NCBI GenBank assembly: GCA_004555535.1
Contig: SFHU01000064.1
Span: 1 to 15,712 of the forward strand
Direction of reading: 5' to 3'
Source: Clostridiales bacterium
GTDB lineage: Bacteria; Bacillota; Clostridia; Christensenellales; Aristaeellaceae
DNA length: 15,712 bases
Below are positions 4,589-11,677 of the stretch, piece after piece. The notes beneath the pieces are model-generated. The model was not told where the DNA came from and made no database searches. It worked only from the letters and a program-made list of their open reading frames with translations. The position numbers were made by a program, and so were the translations under genes. How positions within the stretch are numbered: the first letter of the stretch is position 1; every line of letters starts with the position of its first letter.

Positions 4589-4617
4589 TTGACGTGATAG
4601 CAAAATGATATTATAAT
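4589..4617 (+). promoter_or_regulatory. Promoter of the ABC-2 exporter operon
   Basis: TTGACG (4589-4594), 17-bp spacer, TATAAT (4612-4617). Expected start near 4624, leaving a leader of about 15 nt with AGGAGG inside it. Confidence 0.7.
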
Positions 4618-4639
4618 GCTTGCGTGAGGAGGCGAGAGA

Positions 4640-5362
4640 ATGGAAACCATGCTTGAAATACAGAACCTGACGAAGGTCTATCCCGGCGGGAAGCGCGCCG
4701 TCGACGGGCTGAGCCTCGCCGTCAGGGCGGGGGAGATCTACGGCTTTATCGGCCACAACGGCGCAGGCAAATCGACGACGATCCGCGCCGTCTGCGGCGT
4801 GATGGATTTTGACGGCGGGAGCATCCGCGTGGCGGGCTGCGACGTGCGCGCACAGGCGCTTGAGGCGAAGCGGCGCATGGCGTATCTGCCGGATACGCCG
4901 GAGCCGTATCCCTTCATGACCGGCGCGCAGTTCATCTCGCTGACGGCGGATCTCTATGGCGTCGGCGAGAGGGAGCGCTCGGCGCGCACGCAGCGCTACG
5001 CGGCGCTCTTCGGCATGGAGCAAAGCCTGGGCGAGCTTACGGGCGCGTATTCCCACGGCATGAGGCAGAAGCTCATGCTCATCGCCGCGCTCGTGCATCA
5101 GCCGTCGCTGCTCGTGCTCGACGAGCCGTTTGTCGGCCTCGACCCGGAGGCTTCCTTCCATTTAAAGGAGGTCATGCGGGAGCTCTGCGCGCAGGGCAGC
5201 GCGATCTTCTTCTCGACCCATGTGCTTGAGGTCGCGCAGAAGCTCTGCAGCCGCGTGGGCATCCTCCGCGACGGACGGCTGATCGCGGAGGGGACGCCGG
5301 AGGAGATCGGCAACGGCCGGTCGCTGGAGGACGTCTTTATGGAGGAGACGAGGGAGGGCTGA
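4640..5362 (+). CDS. ABC transporter ATP-binding protein (ABC-2 exporter type)
   Basis: 240 residues, the usual size for a stand-alone exporter ATPase of the CcmA/BcrA kind. Walker A GHNGAGKST is at 38-46, a variant signature YSHGMRQ at 137-143 (common in this group in place of LSGGQ), Walker B LLVLDEP with the D-loop GLDP follows, and the H-loop is in FFSTHVLE. It hydrolyses ATP to power the membrane partner encoded immediately downstream (3-nt gap). ATG 4640 has AGGAGG 7 nt upstream; ATG 4649 is an alternative. The substrate cannot be read from the sequence. No regulator or resistance gene is adjacent. Confidence 0.88.
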   Translation: METMLEIQNLTKVYPGGKRAVDGLSLAVRAGEIYGFIGHNGAGKSTTIRAVCGVMDFDGGSIRVAGCDVRAQALEAKRRMAYLPDTPEPYPFMTGAQFISLTADLYGVGERERSARTQRYAALFGMEQSLGELTGAYSHGMRQKLMLIAALVHQPSLLVLDEPFVGLDPEASFHLKEVMRELCAQGSAIFFSTHVLEVAQKLCSRVGILRDGRLIAEGTPEEIGNGRSLEDVFMEETREG

Positions 5363-5365
5363 GGC

Positions 5366-6865
5366 ATGATGACGCGCATTCGGGAGACGGCGCTGCTGCT
5401 GCGCATTCAGCTGTGCCGGCTGGGCGGCATCAACAGCCTGCTGCACGGGCATGACCCGCGGCAGAAGCGGCGCGCGCTGGGGACGCTCGCCCTCTGCCTG
5501 ATGCTCGTGCTCATGGCGTCGGGCTATTCGCTCATGCTGGCGATGATGCTGGCGGATCTGGGCGCCGTGGGGATGATTCCGCAGGCTTTCACGCTGGCGC
5601 TGACGGCGCTGGCGTTCATGACCGCGATGTTCAAGGGCCCGGAGATGCTCTTCGGCGGCAGCGATACGCCCGCCCTGCGGGCCATGCCCGTCGCGCCGGG
5701 GAGCATCGTGGCCAGCAGACTCCTCGCCCTGCTGGCCACGGAGCTGGTCTTTTCGCTGCTCATCGGTGTGCCGGCGGGCGCTGTCTATGGGCTGCACATG
5801 GGAGCCGCCGGCGGCGTGAGGCTCGTGCTCGCCCTATGCCTGGTGCCTGCGCTGCCGATGGCGGCGGCGCTCGCGCTGGGCACACTGCTGGCGCGGCTGA
5901 CCCTGCGCATGCGGCACAGGGCGCTGCTGACGGCGGTGCTCAACGTCGCGCTGTTCGTCGCGATCATGGCGCTGTGCGGCGCGCTAACCGCGGCGGGCGT
6001 GCAGGGCAGGCTGACGCAGAGTGTCATGCTCGCGATGATGGGCCGGCTTGACCGCCTGCTCACGGGGCTGTATCCACCGGCAGACTGGACGGCGCAGGCG
6101 GCCGCGGGAAACGGCGGCGCACTGGTGCTACTGGCGGCTGTGTCGCTCGGCGCGCTGGCGCTGCTGACGCTGGCGGCAACGGCGTGCTTTGCACGCCTGG
6201 CCGATGCGCTGGGCATGGCGGCCCCGGCGGCGCGCGGGAGCACGCAGACCGGCAGGCCGCGCAGCCCGCTGCGCGCGCTGTATGGCAAGGAGGTGCGGCG
6301 CTTCACCTCCAGCTCGATCTACATGATGAACGCCTCGGCGGGGCTGCTCATCTACGCGATGGCGACCGCTGCCGCGTGCCTGACGGATCTGCAGCCGGTG
6401 CTCGCGCCGCTTCTGGCGGTTCCCGTGGTGCGCAGCAGGCTGCCGGGTCTGCTGACGCTGGCGGCGATGCTGCTTGCGGGCATGACGAGCACGACCTCCA
6501 GCTCGATCTCGATGGAGGGGCGGCAGATGGAGACGCTGCACGCCATGCCCGTGCGCCGGAGGGACTGGCTGGGGGCGAAACTGCTGCTGCAGATGACGCT
6601 GTCCGCACCGGTGCTCGCGCTCTGCGGCGGCGTGCTGGCCCTGCGCCTGGGACTGAGCGCCGCGCAGGGGGCGATGCTCATCCTCGCGCCGGCCGCGTAT
6701 TCACTGGTCATGGGCATCGTGGGCCTGGCGCTCAACCTGCGCTTCCCGCGCTTTGACTGGGAGCGCGAGGTCGAGGCGGTCAAAAACGGGCTCTCCGTCC
6801 TGCTGACGATCCTCATCGGCATGCTCGTGCCGCTGGGCATCGGCGCGGCGTGGCTGCTGCTGTGA
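5366..6865 (+). CDS. ABC-2 type permease, hydrophobic 499-residue partner
   Basis: A very hydrophobic 499-residue protein with many predicted membrane segments (roughly ten to twelve by eye), a soluble loop around residues 290-315 (RPRSPLRALYGKEVRRF), and a second half that begins with SSSIYMMNASAG. Two similar halves (each with a 'RAMPVAP' / 'HAMPVRRRDWLGAKLL' segment, residues about 105-120 and 390-405) suggest an internally duplicated permease, as in other large ABC-2 exporters. The segment 'MPV....-W-AK-L' is typical of these. It follows the ATPase gene by 3 nt with GGGAGGG as RBS, and must form the channel for it. ATG 5366 and 5369 are both possible. Substrate unknown. Confidence 0.75.
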   Translation: MMTRIRETALLLRIQLCRLGGINSLLHGHDPRQKRRALGTLALCLMLVLMASGYSLMLAMMLADLGAVGMIPQAFTLALTALAFMTAMFKGPEMLFGGSDTPALRAMPVAPGSIVASRLLALLATELVFSLLIGVPAGAVYGLHMGAAGGVRLVLALCLVPALPMAAALALGTLLARLTLRMRHRALLTAVLNVALFVAIMALCGALTAAGVQGRLTQSVMLAMMGRLDRLLTGLYPPADWTAQAAAGNGGALVLLAAVSLGALALLTLAATACFARLADALGMAAPAARGSTQTGRPRSPLRALYGKEVRRFTSSSIYMMNASAGLLIYAMATAAACLTDLQPVLAPLLAVPVVRSRLPGLLTLAAMLLAGMTSTTSSSISMEGRQMETLHAMPVRRRDWLGAKLLLQMTLSAPVLALCGGVLALRLGLSAAQGAMLILAPAAYSLVMGIVGLALNLRFPRFDWEREVEAVKNGLSVLLTILIGMLVPLGIGAAWLLL

Positions 6866-6892
6866 GGCTGCCTTGATTGAAATGGGTACGGG

Positions 6893-6990
6893 TTTGTAAA
6901 GCGGGTCCGGCTCTGTCAAGAAGAGCCGGCGATGCAAAAGGGGATGGTTTTGTAAAGCGGATTCCCGGATGTTAAGCGGTGTAAAACCGG
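6893..6990. repeat. Repeated TGTAAAGCGG-like motif
   Basis: TTTGTAAAGCGG occurs at 6893-6904 and again at 6949-6960. Weaker relatives follow: TGTTAAGCGG (6970-6979) and TGTAAAACCGG (6980-6990). A plain hairpin CCGGCTC/GAGCCGG (6907-6929) lies between the first two. The core TTTACAA in inverted form also occurs near the pstS start. Function unknown; regulatory binding sites are possible. Confidence 0.4.
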
Positions 6991-7020
6991 AATGGCTTCG
7001 GCTGTTCCGGTTTTCCTTTT
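6983..7020 (+). terminator. Strong terminator with UUCG tetraloop
   Basis: AAAACCGGAATGGC (6983-6996) pairs with GCTGTTCCGGTTTT (7001-7014) over 14 bp (two wobbles) around TTCG, followed by CCTTTTCTTT. It separates the ABC-2 operon from the phosphate island. Confidence 0.75.
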
Positions 7021-7032
7021 CTTTCCCTTTTT

Positions 7033-7076
7033 TTTACATACAAGGCTCCGCAGATTTAACGCGGGGATTTTACAAT
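7033..7076 (+). promoter_or_regulatory. Putative pst promoter with Pho-box-like repeats
   Basis: TTTACA (7033-7038), TTTAAC (7055-7060) and TTTTAC (7068-7073) lie in one orientation; the first two are 22 bp apart, twice the 11-bp Pho-box period. TACAAT (7071-7076) is a usable -10 and lacks a good -35, as in activator-dependent promoters. GATTTAACG-GG-GATTTTAC also occurs, with slightly different spacing, at 11568-11586 upstream of the Na+/phosphate cotransporter. Binding by the regulator at 13460 is inferred. Confidence 0.4.
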
Positions 7077-7141
7077 AAGGCCGTCCCTGAGGGACAGAAA
7101 GACAAAACAAACCTACGAAACGAATAAAGGAGAGAAACATC

Positions 7142-7999
7142 ATGAACAGGATCAGCAAGATCGTCATCTCCACTGCGCTCGCGCTCGCATGCATTGCTGG
7201 CACCGCCTGCGCTGAGTTTGACGCCAACAAGAGCATCACCGTCATCTCCCGCGAGGAGGGCTCCGGCACCCGCGGCGCGTTCGTCGAGCTGACCGGCGTC
7301 GAGCAGAAGATCGACGACAAGAAGGTTGACATGACGACCGAGGACGCGCAGATCACCAACAACACCTCCGCGATGCTGATGACCGTCGCCGGCGACGCGC
7401 AGGCGATCGGCTACGTCTCCCTTGGCTCCCTGAACGACAGCGTCAAGGCCGTGAAGGTCGCGGGCGTTGAGGCGATCGCCGAGAATGTCGCCAACGGCAC
7501 CTATGCCATCGCCCGTCCGTTCAACATCGCCTATAAGGCGGACGCGCAGAGCGATCTTTCCAAGGACTTCATTGCCTTCATCATGAGCGCCGAGGGCCAG
7601 GAGATCGTCAACGCGAACGGCTATGTCGGCTCTGCCGACGCGGCGGCCTTTGAGAGCAACGGCGCGACCGGCAAGCTGGTCGTCGGCGGCTCCTCCTCCG
7701 TCTCCCCGATCATGGAGAAGCTGATCGAGGCCTATACCGCGATCAACACCGGGGCTGACATCGAGCTGCAGACCACCGACTCCACCACCGGTATGACCTC
7801 CGCCATCGAGGGCACGTATGAGATCGGTATGGCCTCCCGCGAGCTCAAGGAAGCCGAGGCTGCGGAGCTTGAGAGCGTCGCCATCGCGATGGACGGCATC
7901 GCGGTGATCGTCAACCTCGAGAATCCGACCGATGAGCTGAGCGCCGAGCAGATCGGCGGCATCTTCCTGGGCGAGACCACCAAGTGGAACGAAATCTGA
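7142..7999 (+). CDS. pstS: Circularly permuted phosphate-binding protein PstS
   Basis: Extracytoplasmic phosphate receptor of the Pst importer. Residues 1-24 form a signal peptide with an A-C-A cleavage site before EFDA. Then come blocks that belong to the second half of ordinary PstS: TVISREEGSGTR (33-44), DAQAIGYVSLGSLNDSVKAV, ARPFNIAYK and FIMSAEGQEIV. Only after residue 178 do the first-half blocks appear: VGGSSSVSP (181-189), DSTTGMTSAIEGTYEIGMAS then RELK (to 236), and DGIAVIVN (251-258), ending IFLGETTKWNEI. The C-terminus is where a normal PstS would run into VSREEGSGTR, so the order is circularly permuted and all phosphate-binding loops are present. AAAGGAGAG is the RBS. First gene of pstSCAB-phoU. 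Annotation as PstS is firm; the permutation is read directly from motif order. Confidence 0.9.
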   Translation: MNRISKIVISTALALACIAGTACAEFDANKSITVISREEGSGTRGAFVELTGVEQKIDDKKVDMTTEDAQITNNTSAMLMTVAGDAQAIGYVSLGSLNDSVKAVKVAGVEAIAENVANGTYAIARPFNIAYKADAQSDLSKDFIAFIMSAEGQEIVNANGYVGSADAAAFESNGATGKLVVGGSSSVSPIMEKLIEAYTAINTGADIELQTTDSTTGMTSAIEGTYEIGMASRELKEAEAAELESVAIAMDGIAVIVNLENPTDELSAEQIGGIFLGETTKWNEI

Positions 8000-8024
8000 T
8001 CGGCTGAACAGCGGCGCCCGCCGC

Positions 8025-8084
8025 ACAGCCCCCGGCCGGATGGCCGGGGGCTGTCAGGCTGATTTTGGATGCCCGGCCTGACAG
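8025..8084 (+). promoter_or_regulatory. Overlapping hairpins between pstS and pstC
   Basis: ACAGCCCCCGGCC (8025-8037) pairs perfectly with GGCCGGGGGCTGT (8042-8054), loop GGAT; no U-tract. CTGTCAGGC (8051-8059) can instead pair perfectly with GCCTGACAG (8076-8084). The two share CTGT and compete there. A stable hairpin after the receptor gene commonly protects its mRNA and lowers downstream output; that role is inferred. Confidence 0.55.
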
Positions 8085-8110
8085 CCGTTGCATCAAAAAG
8101 GAGATCAAGC

Positions 8111-8989
8111 ATGGAAGCACACTATCAAAAGAAGGCGCGCCGGGAGAAGGCGATGGAGCTCGTCTTCCTGGCGGCGGCATGCGTGTCGATCCTCTGCGTG
8201 CTGCTGATCTGCCTGTTCCTGCTGGCCAACGGTCTGCCCGCGATGGCGGAGATCGGCCCGCTCAAATTCCTCTCCGGAACGACCTGGAAGCCGGGCGCAG
8301 ATATCTACGGCATCTTCCCGATGATCCTGGGCAGCATCTTCGTGACGGCGGGCGCGCTGATTCTGGGCGTGCCCATCGCGCTGCTGACGGCCATCCAGCT
8401 GGCCTTCTTCTGCCCGGACAGGCTCTACCGCGTCGTCAAGCCGGCGGTCGAGCTGCTCGCGGGCATCCCCTCGGTCGTTTACGGCTTTTTCGGCATCGTC
8501 GTGCTCGTGCCGTTTGTGCGTGCGCTCGGCGAGCCCTGGGACGGCAGCGGCAATTCGATGCTGACGGCCTCCATCCTGCTGGCCATCATGATCCTGCCGA
8601 CGATCGTGGGCGTCGTGGAGCCGGCGCTGCGGGCCGTGCCGCGCAGCTACTATGAGGGCGCTCTGGCGCTGGGCGCGACGCATGAGCGCAGCGTCTATAC
8701 GGCGGTCGTGCCCGCCGCCTCCAGCGGCATCCTCGCGGGCATCGTGCTGGGCATCAGCCGCGCGATGGGCGAGACGATGGCCGTCATCATGGTCGCGGGC
8801 AATCAGGCGCGCATGCCCAAGGGCATTTTGCAGGGCATCCGCACGCTGACCGGCAACATCGTCATCGAGATGGGCTATGCCGCCGGGCTGCACCGTGAGG
8901 CGCTCATCGCCACAGGCGTCGTGCTCTTCGTGTTCATCCTGCTGATCAATCTCTCGTTCTCCGCGCTCAAGAGGAGGAAAAAGGCATGA
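8111..8989 (+). CDS. pstC: Phosphate ABC transporter permease PstC
   Basis: 292 residues with six likely membrane helices, typical for PstC. The N-terminal helix (about 15-38), a periplasmic loop, then a binding-protein-dependent permease core: PIALLTAIQLAFF, LLAGIPSVVYGFFGIV and the EAA-loop region ALALGATHERSVYTAVVPAA followed by GISRAMGETMAVIMVAGN. These are family-typical. With PstA it forms the membrane channel for phosphate delivered by PstS. ATG 8111 has AAGGAGAT 7 nt upstream; the in-frame ATG at 8069 lacks an RBS and sits in the hairpin region. It overlaps pstA by 4 nt (ATGA). Confidence 0.93.
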   Translation: MEAHYQKKARREKAMELVFLAAACVSILCVLLICLFLLANGLPAMAEIGPLKFLSGTTWKPGADIYGIFPMILGSIFVTAGALILGVPIALLTAIQLAFFCPDRLYRVVKPAVELLAGIPSVVYGFFGIVVLVPFVRALGEPWDGSGNSMLTASILLAIMILPTIVGVVEPALRAVPRSYYEGALALGATHERSVYTAVVPAASSGILAGIVLGISRAMGETMAVIMVAGNQARMPKGILQGIRTLTGNIVIEMGYAAGLHREALIATGVVLFVFILLINLSFSALKRRKKA

Positions 8990-9900
8990 CGAAGGACTAC
9001 CTGAAGGAGGAAAAACGACAGCCGGCCGCACCCAAAAAGGGCATCAATACCGTCTCCTTTGCGGACAGAATGTGCAGCTACCGGCATCATCCTGGCTCCT
9101 TTCTGCTGTTTCTTGTGACCAACGCGGCGGCGTGCGTCACGGTGCTGGTGCTGGGCTTTCTGCTGGTGTATATCCTTGGCAACGGCATCCCGAACCTGCG
9201 CCCTGAAATGTTCTCCCTGACCTATACCTCGGAGAACCAGTCGATGCTGCCCGCGATCATCAATACCTGCACGATGACGCTGCTCTCGCTGCTCGTCGCC
9301 GTGCCGGTGGGCATCGGCTCGGCCATCTATCTGGTCGAGTACGCGAAGAAGGGCAGCCGGGTCGTCAGCCTCGTGCGCGTGACGACGGAGACGCTCTCGG
9401 GCATTCCCTCGATCGTCTACGGCCTCTTCGGCATGCTCTTCTTCTCCAACACGCTGCATTTCGGCTACTCGATGCTCTCCGGCGCGCTGACGCTGGCGAT
9501 CATGATCCTCCCTCTGATCATGCGCACGACAGAGGAGGCGCTGCTCTCCGTGCCGGACATGTACCGCGAGGGCAGCTTTGGCCTGGGCGCGGGGCGGCTG
9601 CGCACGGTGATGTGCATCGTGCTGCCCACGGCGGTGCCCGGCATCCTCTCGGGCATCATCCTGGCCATCGGGCGCATCGTCGGCGAGACGGCCGCGCTCA
9701 TGTATACCTCCGGCACCGTCGCCAGGATTGCGGGGCTCTTTGACTCCGGCAGCACGCTCGCGCTGCACATGTACAAGCAGGCCTCCGAGGGCCTCTACAC
9801 CCAGCAGGCCTATGCGACCAGCGTCGTGCTGCTGGTGCTCGTGCTGCTCATCAACTTCGCCTCAGGCCAGGTCGCCAAGAAGATTACGAAAGGCAGGTAA
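8986..9900 (+). CDS. pstA: Phosphate ABC transporter permease PstA
   Basis: 304 residues. A hydrophilic N-terminal 35 residues is followed by six likely helices. Family blocks: VPVGIGSAIYLVEYAKKG, TLSGIPSIVYGLFGML, LTLAIMILPLIMRTTEEAL, VPDMYREGSFGLGAGRLR (the EAA loop contacting PstB) and IGRIVGETAALMYTSG. It is the second channel subunit. Its ATG overlaps the pstC stop by 4 nt, with GAGGAGG about 8 nt upstream inside pstC, so the two are translationally coupled and probably made one to one. Confidence 0.93.
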   Translation: MTKDYLKEEKRQPAAPKKGINTVSFADRMCSYRHHPGSFLLFLVTNAAACVTVLVLGFLLVYILGNGIPNLRPEMFSLTYTSENQSMLPAIINTCTMTLLSLLVAVPVGIGSAIYLVEYAKKGSRVVSLVRVTTETLSGIPSIVYGLFGMLFFSNTLHFGYSMLSGALTLAIMILPLIMRTTEEALLSVPDMYREGSFGLGAGRLRTVMCIVLPTAVPGILSGIILAIGRIVGETAALMYTSGTVARIAGLFDSGSTLALHMYKQASEGLYTQQAYATSVVLLVLVLLINFASGQVAKKITKGR

Positions 9901-9908
9901 CACATCCC

Positions 9909-10661
9909 ATGGCCAACAAATTCACCGTCCGGAATATGGATCTCTTCTACGGCAGCTTTCAGGCGCTCAAGGGCATCAGCCTTGACATGCCCGCCAACGA
10001 GATCACGGCCTTCATCGGCCCCTCCGGCTGCGGCAAGTCGACCTTCCTCAAGAGCCTCAACCGCATGAACGATCTGGTCGAGGACTGCCGCATCACAGGC
10101 GATGTGCGCCTGGACGGCGAGGACATCTATGGAAACATGGATGTCAGCGAGCTGCGCCGCCGCGTGGGCATGGTCTTCCAGAAGCCAAACCCCTTCCCGA
10201 TGAGCGTCTATGACAACATCGCCTACGGCCCGCGCACCCACGGCATCACGGCCAAGGCGGAGCTTGACGGGATCGTGGAAAAGAGCCTGCGCGACGCCGC
10301 CATCTGGGATGAGGTCAAGGACAGGCTCAGGAAGAGCGCGCTCGGCCTCTCCGGCGGCCAGCAGCAGCGCCTGTGCATCGCGCGCGCGCTGGCGGTCAGG
10401 CCGGAGGTCATCCTGATGGACGAGCCGACGAGCGCGCTTGACCCGATCTCCACGAGCAAGATCGAGGATCTGGTGCTGGACATCAAGAAGGATTACACGA
10501 TCATCATGGTCACGCACAACATGCAGCAGGCGACGCGCGTCTCGGACAAGACCGTTTTCTTCCTGCTGGGCGAGATCATCGAGAGCGGCGATACGGAGCA
10601 GATCTTCTCCGATCCGAAGGACAAGCGGACGGAGGACTACATCACGGGCAGGTTCGGCTGA
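9909..10661 (+). CDS. pstB: Phosphate ABC transporter ATPase PstB
   Basis: 250 residues, normal length. Walker A GPSGCGKST is at 37-45, the Q-loop in VGMVFQKPNPFPMSVYDN (a PstB hallmark), signature LSGGQQQR at 147-154, Walker B ILMDEP at 168-173 with catalytic Glu172, and the H-loop in VTHNMQQ. It hydrolyses ATP to drive phosphate import through PstC-PstA. It begins 8 nt after pstA; the RBS (AAAGGCAGG) is less ideal and 11-14 nt away. phoU follows after 36 nt. Confidence 0.96.
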   Translation: MANKFTVRNMDLFYGSFQALKGISLDMPANEITAFIGPSGCGKSTFLKSLNRMNDLVEDCRITGDVRLDGEDIYGNMDVSELRRRVGMVFQKPNPFPMSVYDNIAYGPRTHGITAKAELDGIVEKSLRDAAIWDEVKDRLRKSALGLSGGQQQRLCIARALAVRPEVILMDEPTSALDPISTSKIEDLVLDIKKDYTIIMVTHNMQQATRVSDKTVFFLLGEIIESGDTEQIFSDPKDKRTEDYITGRFG

Positions 10662-10697
10662 TGCCTGCCGCAGATTCGGGCAAGGAGAGGAATATTC

Positions 10698-11345
10698 ATG
10701 ACGCGCAAGCAGTATGATATGCAGCTCAGACAGCTGAACGACGAGCTCATCCGCATGGGCGAGATGATTGAAAAGGCGATCAGCGACGCGGTGACGGCGC
10801 TGGTCAGCCGTGACGACAGCAAGGCGAGGGAGATCATCGCCTTTGATGAGGAGATCGACCAGCAGGAGCGGCTGGTGGAGACGATGTGCTTCAAGCTCCT
10901 GCTCTCCCAGCAGCCCGTGGCGCGCGACCTGCGCATGGTCTCCTCCGCGCTCAAGATGATCACGGACATGGAGCGCATCGGCGACCACGCGGCGGACATC
11001 TCTGAGATCGAGCTGATGCTCGAGAGCCTGCCGCGCATGAGCAACGACCATCTGCGCGAGATGGCGACGCAGACGAGCGTCATGCTCATCCACAGCCTGG
11101 AGGCCTTCGTGGAGAAGAACCAGGAAAAGGCGCAGTGGGTGATCGACCACGACGACGTGGTGGACGATCTCTTTGACGCGGTCAAGGGCGAGCTCATCGC
11201 AGCGATTCACGAGGATCCCGAAAAGGGCGAGCTGGCGACCGATCTGCTGATGGCGGCGAAATACTTCGAGCGCATCGGCGACCACGCGACCAACATCGCC
11301 GAATGGGCGATCTTCGCGATGACCGGTAAGCACGTCAGCGATTAA
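10698..11345 (+). CDS. phoU: PhoU phosphate signalling protein
   Basis: 215 residues, all-helical by composition, with the two PhoU repeats. Each carries the metal-binding signature: DMERIGDHAADI (90-101) and FERIGDHATNIAEW (190-203). PhoU links the Pst transporter to the PhoR-type kinase, keeping the Pho regulon off in high phosphate and limiting uptake; here both partners are encoded in the same island. RBS AAGGAGAGG is 7-8 nt upstream. End of the pstSCAB-phoU unit; a hairpin (11380-11400) follows without a U-tract, so the transcript may extend. Confidence 0.94.
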   Translation: MTRKQYDMQLRQLNDELIRMGEMIEKAISDAVTALVSRDDSKAREIIAFDEEIDQQERLVETMCFKLLLSQQPVARDLRMVSSALKMITDMERIGDHAADISEIELMLESLPRMSNDHLREMATQTSVMLIHSLEAFVEKNQEKAQWVIDHDDVVDDLFDAVKGELIAAIHEDPEKGELATDLLMAAKYFERIGDHATNIAEWAIFAMTGKHVSD

Positions 11346-11595
11346 AGCATGAAGCTGCGCGCGAAGCGAAGAAGGGAGTTTGAGGGATGAAATCCCTCAA
11401 GCGGGTTTGGGCGGCAGCCCAACGTATCCAAAATAGAAAAGAAAAAGCAGTTTCAGAGCAGGATGCGAAGCATCCTGCGATTGAAACGGGTTGGGTACAG
11501 CGGCAGCATGGAGGAAAGCGCCCCTGCGGCGCACTGACAGCGGCGCAAAGACAGCCTGCGATGCGAGGATTTAACGTGGATTTTACGAATTGTTC
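11346..11595. other. Structured intergenic stretch with serial hairpins
   Basis: The 332 bp between phoU and the cotransporter contain no gene that I trust. They contain TTGAGGGAT/ATCCCTCAA (11380-11400), GTTTGGGC/GCCCAAC (11405-11423, one bulge), a nested pair GTTTCA/TGAAAC enclosing CAGGATGC/GCATCCTG with loop GAA (11450-11487), and GCGCC/GGCGC (11518-11532). CCCAAC (11418-11423) can alternatively pair with GTTGGG (11490-11495) to enclose the nested hairpin. It resembles a dispersed intergenic repeat or a structured RNA. No transcript boundaries are visible inside it. Confidence 0.5.
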
Positions 11596-11624
11596 TTGAC
11601 GGCTTTACACAGGCTTGCTAATAT
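11568..11624 (+). promoter_or_regulatory. Promoter and Pho-box candidate for the Na+/phosphate cotransporter
   Basis: TTGACG (11596-11601), 17-bp spacer and TAATAT (11619-11624) form a clear promoter. Just upstream, TTTAAC (11570-11575) and TTTTAC (11581-11586) are direct repeats spaced exactly 11 bp, the Pho-box period of PhoP/PhoB-type regulators. The same GATTTAACG/GATTTTAC wording occurs upstream of pstS (7053-7073). Confidence 0.55.
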
Positions 11625-11677
11625 GGCGGCGGATGCGCTTCGGCGCGTCAAGGAAATGTTAAAAGGATGAAAAACGT

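Noticed and set aside
7142..7213. PstS as a classical lipoprotein
   Set aside because: Cys17 and Cys23 are in ALAC and GTAC contexts, which lack the usual Leu at -3; the A-C-A site for signal peptidase I fits better, though lipidation is not excluded.
11387..11599. 70-residue + strand ORF between phoU and the cotransporter
   Set aside because: It spans the hairpins and runs into the -35 of the cotransporter promoter, has no good RBS and low-complexity composition.
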